Positions 1-5,389 of a stretch of 5,389 nt of DNA are shown piece by piece. The DNA is taken from NCBI GenBank assembly GCA_028290325.1, contig JAQGJY010000161.1, positions 1 to 5,389 on the forward strand. Direction: 5' to 3'. The notes under the pieces were generated by a model that saw only the letters and a program-made list of their open reading frames with translations, was not told the origin of the DNA and ran no database searches. The position numbers were made by a program, and so were the translations under genes. This DNA comes from Tardiphaga sp. (GTDB lineage: Bacteria; Pseudomonadota; Alphaproteobacteria; Rhizobiales; Xanthobacteraceae). How positions within the stretch are numbered: position 1 is the first letter of the stretch; each line of letters opens with the position of its first letter.

Positions 1-1
1 T

Positions 2-664
2 TCTTATGCCGGCCGCACCACAACCCCCGCCGCGCAGCCATTGCAAACGCGGATCGGTGGTTTTGGAGGCGCCAAGGGTCTCGCCGATACCATTCGGCGC
101 GAAGGGTTCAGCCATTTGATCGACGCCACCCACCCTTTCGCGCTCCAGATAAGCCGCAATAGCATCGCTGCCTGCGCCGAAACGCACACACCGTTGGTCG
201 CCTTCGAACGTGCGCCATGGCGCGCGGAGCCGGATGACGATTGGCAACATGTGAGCGATGTAGAGGCCGCCGTCGCGGCGTTGCCCGAGGCGCCTTCGCG
301 GGTCTTCCTGGCGATCGGCAAACAACACCTCGCCCCCTTCGCGGCGCGACCGCAACATTTTTATCTCTTGCGTCTGGTCGATCCGCCCGAGAATCCGCTG
401 CCGCTGCGTGCGGCGGCAATCGTGATTGCGCGCGGCCCCTTCACGGCGGAGAGCGATATTGCCTTGCTGCGCCTTCACCGCATCACCCACGTGGTCGCCA
501 AGAACGCCGGAGGCGAAGGCGCGCGAGCTAAACTTTCGGCGGCGCGAGCGCTTGGCGCCCGGGTGATCTTGATCAAGCGGCCTCCGCTGCCTGAGCGGCG
601 CGTGGTGCGGAGCGTTGCTGAGGTCATGCTCTGGTTGGGTCAAACGGCACGCCTCGGGGTGTAG
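2..664 (+). CDS. cobK: Precorrin-6A reductase CobK, 5'-partial (N-terminus beyond left edge)
   Basis: Seen: an open frame runs in from the left edge and gives 220 residues before a TAG stop at 662-664. The first residues, SYAGRTTTPAAQP, match the internal 'S-x-A-G-R-T' strand of CobK, so the true start lies upstream. A TTG at 41-43 is only an internal Leu codon. Hallmarks, in fragment numbering: GGFGGAKGL (19-27), the family signature LIDATHPFA (39-47), AIGKQ (104-108), RGPF (144-147) and AKNAGGEGARAKL (166-178). Known of the family: a cytoplasmic NADPH-dependent enzyme that reduces the macrocycle of precorrin-6A to precorrin-6B. It is usually about 250 residues, so roughly 30-40 N-terminal residues, including the nucleotide-binding start, are missing here. 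It is the only plus-strand gene and converges on cobJ with a 25-base 3' overlap. The motif VVAKNAGG differs slightly from the V-T-K-[ND]-S-G-G that I recall as usual. The identification is secure. Confidence 0.95.
   Translation, partial: SYAGRTTTPAAQPLQTRIGGFGGAKGLADTIRREGFSHLIDATHPFALQISRNSIAACAETHTPLVAFERAPWRAEPDDDWQHVSDVEAAVAALPEAPSRVFLAIGKQHLAPFAARPQHFYLLRLVDPPENPLPLRAAAIVIARGPFTAESDIALLRLHRITHVVAKNAGGEGARAKLSAARALGARVILIKRPPLPERRVVRSVAEVMLWLGQTARLGV
640..664. other. Convergent 3' overlap of cobK and cobJ
   Basis: The plus-strand cobK stop (TAG, 662-664) lies inside the C-terminal codons of minus-strand cobJ, whose TGA occupies the complement of 640-642. The two genes therefore share 25 bases, and there is no intergenic room for a conventional bidirectional terminator. 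I see no G/C stem followed by a T run here on either strand. Any termination signal for one transcript would have to lie within the other gene. Confidence 0.9.
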
Positions 665-1374
665 ACGTGGCGCCCCACGCGCCGGGTCAGGGAGCTGCCG
701 ACCAAAACGACGGTGCGCATATCCGCCATCTCGGGACGAGCCTCGAGCAGCGTGGTGGTTTCAATTCTTTCGTCCGCTGTGCTGATGGCACGCGCGAATA
801 CAATCAGCCGCGAGGGATCGCAGGCTTCACGCAACACGTCGAGCGCGCGCCCGAATTGGTCGGGACGACTCGCCGAACGCGGGTTGTAGAGCGCCATAGC
901 GAAATCGGCCTCGGCCGCCAGCCGCAATCGTCGCTCAACGAGCGACCAGGGCTTGAGATTATCGCTGAGATTGATGGCACAGAAATCATGACCGAGCGGC
1001 GCACCGGCGCGGGCAGCGGCGGCCAGCATCGCGGTGATACCTGGGAGCACGCGGACATTGAGCGCGTGATGTTGCGGAGCGCCTTCCAGCGCCTCGAATA
1101 TTGCCGAGGCCATCGCGAACACGCCGGGATCGCCAGACGACACCACAACCACCCGTCGCCCGGCGGCGGCCATGTCGAGGGCTTGACGAGCGCGCTGCAG
1201 TTCGACGCGATTATCTGAGGCATGGCGGGTTAGGCCAACACGCGACGGGATGCGCGCGACATAGGGGCCATACCCGACCAGATCGGTGGCCTCGGCCAGT
1301 GCCATCGACACTTCGGGTGTGATCAGAGAGGCGGCACCCGGACCCAGCCCAACCACCGTGAGCCAGCCGGTCAT
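640..1374 (-). CDS. cobJ: Precorrin-3B C17-methyltransferase CobJ
   Basis: Role: uses S-adenosylmethionine to methylate C17 of precorrin-3B with ring contraction, giving precorrin-4, in the cytoplasm. Seen: 244 residues, about the usual length of 240-255. It has the tetrapyrrole (corrin/porphyrin) methylase fold. The N-terminal loop is VVGLGPGAASLITPE (7-21), followed by the CobJ-type GYGPYV (34-39), SSGDPGVFAMA (79-89) and VLPGITAMLAAAARAGAPLGHDFCAINLSD (109-138). ALYNPRS (161-167) and a VLVGSS segment (223-228) close the C-terminal domain. Start: the ATG at 1374-1372 puts the glycine-rich loop at residue 9, as expected. The frame stays open upstream to 1434, but those residues only mirror cobI. 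The start overlaps the cobI stop as ATGA (4 bases), and only a weak GGTGG lies upstream, so translation probably depends on coupling to cobI. It is the last minus-strand gene in view. Confidence 0.96.
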   Translation of the reverse strand: MTGWLTVVGLGPGAASLITPEVSMALAEATDLVGYGPYVARIPSRVGLTRHASDNRVELQRARQALDMAAAGRRVVVVSSGDPGVFAMASAIFEALEGAPQHHALNVRVLPGITAMLAAAARAGAPLGHDFCAINLSDNLKPWSLVERRLRLAAEADFAMALYNPRSASRPDQFGRALDVLREACDPSRLIVFARAISTADERIETTTLLEARPEMADMRTVVLVGSSLTRRVGRHVYTPRRAV

Positions 1375-2114
1375 CCGTCCACCCGCGGGCGGCGGCCGTT
1401 GCCGTGCACTAAGACGGTCGCGAAATAGGGGCAATCCGTTGTATCCGCATCAGCCAGCCGAATCACCCGTTGGCCGTCCATGGTGCCACGCTCGACAAGC
1501 CACGCATCGGTCAGCCGGCCGGCACGCGCGAGCGCGCGGCGCACCTTCGGAAGGTTGCGGCCTGTCTTCATCACGACGAGCGCATCGGCGCCTTGCATGT
1601 GACGGATGAGGTCGTCTTCAGGTAGCGTGCCCATCAGAACCGCCAAGACATCGTCGCCCCATGTGATCGGAATTCCGGTCGCGGTCCAGCAGCCGGTCAT
1701 GCCGTTGATGCCCGGGACGACCTCGATCTCGACGCGCCCGTGCAGCCGACTGTAGAGGTGCATGAAGGATCCATAGAAGAACGGGTCGCCCTCGCAGAGC
1801 ACGATGACCTCCTCGGTCTCCGACAACCGGGCAAGGCGCGTTGCCCATGCGTCGTAAAACGATCCGAGAAGCTGCCGGTAATCCGCGCTGTCGAATGGAA
1901 TTTCGGTCGTCACGGGATATTCCATCGGGTATTCGGTAACGTCAGACGCGAGCATACCGTTCACGATCAGGCGCGCCTGACCCGGCCGGCCGGCCTTGCG
2001 GAAATAGGCAACATGCCGCGCGGCGCGGATGAGCCGGTCAGACCTGACGCTGATGAGATCGGGGTCGCCGGGGCCGAGGCCAGTGCAAATGATCTTCCCA
2101 GTGATATTGCCCAC
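1371..2114 (-). CDS. cobI: Precorrin-2 C20-methyltransferase CobI (GTG start)
   Basis: Role: transfers a methyl group from S-adenosylmethionine to C20 of precorrin-2, giving precorrin-3A. This commits the precursor to corrins rather than siroheme. Seen: 247 residues, close to the usual ~245. It is a tetrapyrrole methylase with the N-terminal loop CTGLGPGDPDLISVRS (10-25), the CobI-type YFRKAGRPGQAR (37-48), MEYPVTTE (64-71), LCEGDPFFYGSFMHLYSRL (106-124), VVPGINGMTGCW (132-143) and ALVVMKTGRNL (178-188). Start: GTG at 2114-2112 gives MGNITGKIICTGLGPG. No ATG precedes the glycine loop in this frame, and a good GGAAGGAA ribosome site lies 8 bases upstream. The frame remains open to 2528, but that stretch is the shadow of cobH. 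Five bases separate it from the cobH stop, and its TGA overlaps the cobJ ATG. Confidence 0.95.
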   Translation of the reverse strand: MGNITGKIICTGLGPGDPDLISVRSDRLIRAARHVAYFRKAGRPGQARLIVNGMLASDVTEYPMEYPVTTEIPFDSADYRQLLGSFYDAWATRLARLSETEEVIVLCEGDPFFYGSFMHLYSRLHGRVEIEVVPGINGMTGCWTATGIPITWGDDVLAVLMGTLPEDDLIRHMQGADALVVMKTGRNLPKVRRALARAGRLTDAWLVERGTMDGQRVIRLADADTTDCPYFATVLVHGNGRRPRVDG

Positions 2115-2119
2115 AGCAA

Positions 2120-2749
2120 CTATTCCTTCCGGCCAGCCAGCGCATTGACGGCGGCGACAGTGATCGCAGATCCGCCAAGCCGCCCGGCCACAATGACGGA
2201 CGGCAAATGCGCCGCGGCCGCCAGCGCCGCCTTCGATTCCGCCGCGCCGACAAAGCCCACCGGGCAGCCGATGATGGCGGCCGGACGCGGACAGGCGGGG
2301 TCTTCGAGCATGTTGAGGAGATGGAATAACGCGGTTGGCGCATTGCCGATCGCGACGACTGCTCCGGCGAGATACGGTCGCCACAGTTCGAGCGCCGCCG
2401 CCGAGCGGGTGTTGCCCATCTGACGGGCGCGCTCCGGCACGCCTTCGTTTTGCAGCGTGCAGATCACGTCGTTGCCGGCAGGAAGCCGCGCCCGGGTGAT
2501 GCCGACGCTGACCATGCGCGCATCGCAAAGAATCGGCGCACCGTCTTCAAGAGCTTTCCGCGCGGTTCGCGCCATGCCCGGCGTGAATCGCACATCGGCC
2601 TCCAGGCCAACCAGGCCGGCCGCATGGATCATGCGCACCACCACCGTCTCTTCGTCATCGGTGAAACGCGCCAGATCGGCCTCCGCCCGGATCGTCGCAA
2701 AGGATTGGCGGTAGATCGCGGCGCCGTCTGTTTCGTAAATGTGAGGCAT
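2120..2749 (-). CDS. cobH: Precorrin-8X methylmutase CobH
   Basis: Role: isomerises precorrin-8 by moving the methyl group from C11 to C12, giving hydrogenobyrinate, in the cytoplasm. Seen: 209 residues, the standard length of about 210. His42 in VVVRMIHAAG (36-45) corresponds to the catalytic histidine (His43) of the Pseudomonas denitrificans enzyme. Other family blocks are CDARMVSVGITRARLPAGNDV (75-95), NTRSAAALELW (113-123), AIGNAPTALFHLL (133-145), GCPVGFVGAAESK (161-173) and GRLGGSAITVAAVNAL (189-204). Start: ATG at 2749-2747, giving MPHIYETDGAAIYRQSF, which fits the family N-terminus. An open extension to 2905 is only the shadow of cobG. The start shares one base with the cobG stop (TGATG), and no clear Shine-Dalgarno precedes it, so termination-reinitiation is the likely way it is translated. 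All expected motifs are intact. Confidence 0.97.
   Translation of the reverse strand: MPHIYETDGAAIYRQSFATIRAEADLARFTDDEETVVVRMIHAAGLVGLEADVRFTPGMARTARKALEDGAPILCDARMVSVGITRARLPAGNDVICTLQNEGVPERARQMGNTRSAAALELWRPYLAGAVVAIGNAPTALFHLLNMLEDPACPRPAAIIGCPVGFVGAAESKAALAAAAHLPSVIVAGRLGGSAITVAAVNALAGRKE
2123..2130 (-). promoter_or_regulatory. Ribosome binding site of cobI
   Basis: On the minus strand this reads GGAAGGAA, a strong purine-rich Shine-Dalgarno sequence. It ends 8 bases before the GTG at 2114-2112. It sits inside the last codons of cobH, just before that gene's TAG (2122-2120). It decides the cobI start, because the competing open frame further upstream has no such site and no family homology. 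It is also the only clear Shine-Dalgarno among the four internal junctions of the operon. Confidence 0.75.
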
Positions 2750-3954
2750 CACCGCGTCACGTACAAAGTTGCGGGGTTGGCGGTCAGGTATTCGACGCTC
2801 AGTCCGCTGCGCATCGGCGCATCCCCCGGCCGGCCGCCACGGACCAGATCGTAGCCGTCCGCGCCAGCGGTCAGTGTAAGGGCCGCAGGCTGCGGGTGCG
2901 CGCAACCCTTAGCGCATCCGGAGACATGGAGCACCGCGTCCTGCGGCAAAAACGTCGGGAGCAACGGCGTCAGAATCCGGGCGAGCGCGCGCGTCGGTTG
3001 TTGCCCCTGCAGGCAGTCCGGCGCACCGGTGCAGGCGACGACGCGAAGCGCCGGATCGTCAGGCCGGGTCACGAGGCCCGGCAGATCGGGCGCGGCGTCA
3101 AGTCCCTCGATGAGCAGCATGCGCCAGGGCGTGAGGCGCAGCGCGCCGTGATTTGCCAGCGCAGAAAGCGTTTCGGCCCGCAATTGACCGAATTCAAATC
3201 CAAGCAATACGCCTGCTTCCACGAGGCCGGGCTTCGGCATGCTGCGCGCGGACGGTTGAACCGGCGCTTCGGTATATCTGTCGGGCAGGACCGCGCCCCG
3301 CGCCAGATGAGCCGCCATACGGCCGCGACCGCCGCTCACGCCGCCCGAGCGCAGAAACCAGTGCGCGAGTTTCATCGCGGCGTCGACGGCCGTCCCGGCT
3401 GTCACCCGCGCTGCCGCTACCGCGCCGTCGGCGCGGCACAGCAGACAGCCGTCGCCACCGCGCTCCAAACGAATATCGGCGGAGATCGCGCTGAGGACGG
3501 GCGACGGCCCGCAGTCGACGGAAAATCCGAATTTTCCGGGCATGCGGGGCGCATCGGGCGCGGCCAACGCGTCCGCCAGCGTTGCAGCAATGGTCTGCAC
3601 ATCGTCATCGCTTGACCAGTACGGCGTGACCACAATGTTGCGCTGGGCCTCCGCTTCCGCGGTCGGGTCGATCAACCCCAGCGCGGCGAGACCTTCGGTT
3701 AGCGGGCCGTAGCCGCCCTCGGTGACGCCGCGCACCTGAATGTTGGCGCGTGACGTCAGGTCGAGCAGCCCGTTGCCATGGGCCACGGCCAGCCGCGCCA
3801 GGCCGATAGCCTGAACCGGCGTCAGCCTGCCGCCGCGCGGACGCACGCGCGCAACCAGACCATCGCCCGACACCATCGGACGCAGCGCTCCGGGACACCA
3901 TCCGCGGATCGCTGGAGCTTGTCGCGGGGACTTTTGCTCGCCCCCCTTAATCAT
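2749..3954 (-). CDS. cobG: Precorrin-3B synthase CobG (4Fe-4S, oxygen-dependent)
   Basis: Role: oxidises precorrin-3A to precorrin-3B, with a C20 hydroxyl and a lactone, using O2. It is the step that defines the aerobic route. Seen: 401 residues, related to nitrite/sulfite reductases. RGWCPGALRPM (17-27) leads into a first ferredoxin-like half domain with LTSRANIQVRG (66-76). It continues with RNIVVTPYW (105-113) and a middle domain, MPGKFGFSVDCG (138-149). A second half domain follows at about 245-300. The iron-sulfur cysteines are C308-x5-C314 (CTGAPDC) and C347-x3-C351 (SGCAKGC). Start: ATG at 3954-3952 overlaps the cobN stop by 8 bases, with a weak GGGA 7 bases upstream. An upstream ATG at 4014 would add 20 residues that merely mirror cobN. 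The length is somewhat below the ~460 I recall for P. denitrificans CobG, but no domain appears to be lost. Cys148, Cys170 and Cys173 are extra cysteines of unknown meaning. The flavin-type replacement CobZ is excluded by the motifs. Confidence 0.95.
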   Translation of the reverse strand: MIKGGEQKSPRQAPAIRGWCPGALRPMVSGDGLVARVRPRGGRLTPVQAIGLARLAVAHGNGLLDLTSRANIQVRGVTEGGYGPLTEGLAALGLIDPTAEAEAQRNIVVTPYWSSDDDVQTIAATLADALAAPDAPRMPGKFGFSVDCGPSPVLSAISADIRLERGGDGCLLCRADGAVAAARVTAGTAVDAAMKLAHWFLRSGGVSGGRGRMAAHLARGAVLPDRYTEAPVQPSARSMPKPGLVEAGVLLGFEFGQLRAETLSALANHGALRLTPWRMLLIEGLDAAPDLPGLVTRPDDPALRVVACTGAPDCLQGQQPTRALARILTPLLPTFLPQDAVLHVSGCAKGCAHPQPAALTLTAGADGYDLVRGGRPGDAPMRSGLSVEYLTANPATLYVTR

Positions 3955-5389
3955 TGTCGCATCCCAATGTCGCGGCAATCGAGTTGCGTCGTGTCGCCCA
4001 GAGCTGTGCGTCATACAGCGCGCGAAACCGGTCGCGCAACGCGGTCAGCGCGGCCGGATTTTCGCGTCGCATGAAATCGACCAGTTCGGGTCGGCCCAGG
4101 GTGGCCTCGTGATAGAGATCGAACAAATGTCCTGGGACGGCGCGCGTCAGATGCGCGAAGGCGGCGAGGTTATCCAGCGTCGCCGCGACTTCGGCCGCAC
4201 CGCGAAATCCGTGCCGCATCATGCCGCTGGCCCAAGCGGGATTGGCGGCACGGGCGCGGACCACGCGGGCGATTTCTTCGGCAAACGTTCGGCCGCGGGG
4301 GGCATCGGCAGCGGTCGCGGTCAAATGGTAAAGCGCGGGCGCCGCTCCGCCAAGCTTCGCCACGGCCGCGGCGAAGCCTCCCGCATGCGCGGCATAGTCG
4401 GCCGCCAGCAGCAGATCGGTCTCCCCGAGATCCTGCACATGGGCGAGGCCGTCGGCCGCCAGCAACCGCGCCTCCAGCGCGGCGCGGTCCTTCGACGCGT
4501 TGCCCGACGCATCGATCGTCCATTCGGAGCCGGCGAGCCACGCCTCCCCTGCTCTGTCGCGGCCCTCGGGCCGATAATCTTCCAGCGCCGCGCCGAGTCC
4601 GACCCCGTAGTGCCCGGGGCGCGGACCAAACACGCGCGGCGTGCGGGCGACGTAGGGATTGTCTTCCGCGCTCTCGTCCCGCGCGGCGAGCGCCGCCGCC
4701 CCCATCTCGAACAGCTGCGCGAGACTGGGGAAAACATCGCGAAACAGACCCGACACGCGCAGCGTCACGTCGATGCGAGGCCGGTTCAAGACGGCCAACG
4801 GAACAACCTCGATGCCGTGGACGCGCTCGGATCCGCTATCCCAACGCGGCGCCAGGCCCGCGAGATGGAGCGCCATGGCGAACTCCTCGCCGGCCGTGCG
4901 CATCGTAGCCGAGCCCCAGAGGTTGACAACGAGGCCACGCGGCCAGTCGCCCTGCTCCTGCAGGTGGCGGCGCAACAGCTCTTCAGCGAGCTTGATACCC
5001 TGCACATGCGCGGCGCGCGACGGCACCGCCCGGGGATCGACGGAATAGAGGTTGCGCCCGGTCGGCAAGACGTCTGATCGGCCGCGCCATGGCGAACCGG
5101 CCGGACCAGCCGCCACCCGGCGCCCGGACAGTGCCGCCAGCAAACCCTCTCGTTCGCCCGCGCCTTGACCATAGACATGCAGACCGTCTCCGAACTGGCT
5201 TTCCTTGATGTCACAGACAAAGCGGTCGATGCGCGAAATCGCCTCCGCTGGCGTCGCGTCGGCGGTGAGGCCAAGATCCTGCTCGACGCCGGCGTTCTGC
5301 GCTTCGGACCGGATCGCGTCGATTAGGCGGACGCGCCGCGACGGATCGAGACCGTCGGCGGTGGAATATTCATCGAGCAAATTTTCGAG
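3947..5389 (-). CDS. cobN: Aerobic cobaltochelatase large subunit CobN, C-terminal part (5'-partial)
   Basis: Role: the large, corrin-binding subunit of the ATP-dependent CobNST complex, which inserts cobalt into hydrogenobyrinate a,c-diamide. It is homologous to ChlH/BchH of magnesium chelatase. Seen: 480 residues ending at TAA (3949-3947). The frame is open through the right edge, so a TTG at 5380-5378 is an internal Leu, not a start. Family blocks, in fragment numbering: LENLLDEYSTADGLDP (1-16), RIDRFVCDIKESQFGDGLHVYG (53-74), LPTGRNLYSVDPRAVPS (108-124), VVNLWGSATMRTAGEEFAMAL (154-174), RPRIDVTLRVSGLFRDVFP (203-221), NPYVARTPRVFGPRPGHYGVGL (244-265), WLAGSEW (284-290) and GMMRHGFRGAAEVAATLDNL (389-408). 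The C-terminus, with YDAQLWATRRNSIAATLG (459-476), is complete. Full CobN is about 1,250-1,300 residues, so roughly the last 38% is present. It is the most upstream gene in view and overlaps cobG by 8 bases. The late, ATP-dependent chelatase agrees with the aerobic marker CobG next door. Confidence 0.96.
   Translation of the reverse strand, partial: LENLLDEYSTADGLDPSRRVRLIDAIRSEAQNAGVEQDLGLTADATPAEAISRIDRFVCDIKESQFGDGLHVYGQGAGEREGLLAALSGRRVAAGPAGSPWRGRSDVLPTGRNLYSVDPRAVPSRAAHVQGIKLAEELLRRHLQEQGDWPRGLVVNLWGSATMRTAGEEFAMALHLAGLAPRWDSGSERVHGIEVVPLAVLNRPRIDVTLRVSGLFRDVFPSLAQLFEMGAAALAARDESAEDNPYVARTPRVFGPRPGHYGVGLGAALEDYRPEGRDRAGEAWLAGSEWTIDASGNASKDRAALEARLLAADGLAHVQDLGETDLLLAADYAAHAGGFAAAVAKLGGAAPALYHLTATAADAPRGRTFAEEIARVVRARAANPAWASGMMRHGFRGAAEVAATLDNLAAFAHLTRAVPGHLFDLYHEATLGRPELVDFMRRENPAALTALRDRFRALYDAQLWATRRNSIAATLGCDND

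Noticed and set aside
667..1218. Open frame of 183 codons antisense to cobJ, just after the cobK stop
   Set aside because: It is codon-aligned with cobJ on the opposite strand and shows no domain. A short downstream partner of cobK here would have to overlap cobJ completely.
1982..1995. G/C palindromes of the GGCCGGCC type (also at 2826-2835), considered as repeats or hairpins
   Set aside because: Both lie inside coding sequence and encode Gly-Arg-Pro-Gly in CobI and in CobG. Such short palindromes are expected in G+C-rich genes, and I see no longer shared repeat around them.
1740..2423. Open frame of 227 codons on the plus strand across cobI and cobH
   Set aside because: It runs through two well-identified genes on the other strand, has no family resemblance and no convincing ribosome site. 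It is explained by high G+C.
2115..2528. N-terminal extension of cobI to an upstream ATG at 2528
   Set aside because: The added residues are an out-of-frame reading of cobH and resemble no methyltransferase. The GTG at 2114 with its strong ribosome site gives the family N-terminus.
2896..3615. Open frame of 239 codons antisense to cobG
   Set aside because: It is in the same codon-aligned antisense register as cobG, so the lack of stops is expected from codon bias. The product is Arg-rich, low in hydrophobic core residues and not recognisable.
3941..3949. C6TTAA run at the cobN/cobG junction, considered as a slippery site or terminator
   Set aside because: It reads TTAAGGGGGG on the coding strand, covering the cobN stop and early cobG codons. 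Both genes have intact frames and normal ends on either side, so no frameshift is needed, and no stem precedes it.
4109..5077. Long open frame (322 codons) on the plus strand antisense to cobN
   Set aside because: Its codons lie exactly opposite the cobN codons. In that register an antisense stop needs a sense TTA, CTA or TCA codon, and these are rare in this G+C-rich DNA. The product is Arg/Gly/His-rich with no recognisable domain.
1..5389. Search for a cobalamin riboswitch, promoter, mobile element, CRISPR or tRNA
   Set aside because: No stretch longer than 5 bases is free of genes, no inverted-repeat ends or direct-repeat arrays were seen, and the likely operon promoter and any riboswitch would lie upstream of cobN, outside the window.

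Overview
This window is an ordinary, densely packed piece of an aerobic (oxygen-dependent) cobalamin biosynthesis cluster. It holds six genes: cobN (partial), cobG, cobH, cobI and cobJ read in that order on the minus strand from the right edge. cobK (partial) reads on the plus strand from the left edge. High G+C, strong G/C preference at third codon positions, the gene order and the protein sequences point to an alphaproteobacterium, probably from the Hyphomicrobiales/Rhizobiales. I cannot name a genus from the sequence alone.

Layout by position: 2-664 (+) cobK, precorrin-6A reductase, N-terminus outside the window; 640-1374 (-) cobJ; 1371-2114 (-) cobI; 2120-2749 (-) cobH; 2749-3954 (-) cobG; 3947-5389 (-) the C-terminal 480 residues of cobN. 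Almost no base is non-coding. The minus-strand junctions are an 8-base overlap (cobN/cobG), a 1-base TGATG overlap (cobG/cobH), a 5-base gap (cobH/cobI) and a 4-base ATGA overlap (cobI/cobJ). This is the architecture of one translationally coupled operon whose promoter lies beyond the right edge. cobK and cobJ converge and share 25 bases at their 3' ends.

In pathway order the enzymes act as follows. CobI methylates precorrin-2 at C20 to give precorrin-3A. CobG oxidises it to precorrin-3B. CobJ methylates C17 and contracts the ring to precorrin-4. CobK reduces precorrin-6A to 6B. CobH shifts the C11 methyl of precorrin-8 to C12, giving hydrogenobyrinate. CobN is the large subunit of the late cobaltochelatase. 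CobG together with CobN marks the late-cobalt, aerobic route rather than the anaerobic cbi route. Steps that need CobM, CobF, CobL, CobB, CobS and CobT are not encoded here and are expected elsewhere.

I found no RNA genes, mobile elements, CRISPR, promoter, riboswitch or convincing terminator, and no sign of an undescribed system. The findings below are small points on gene architecture and residue variation.
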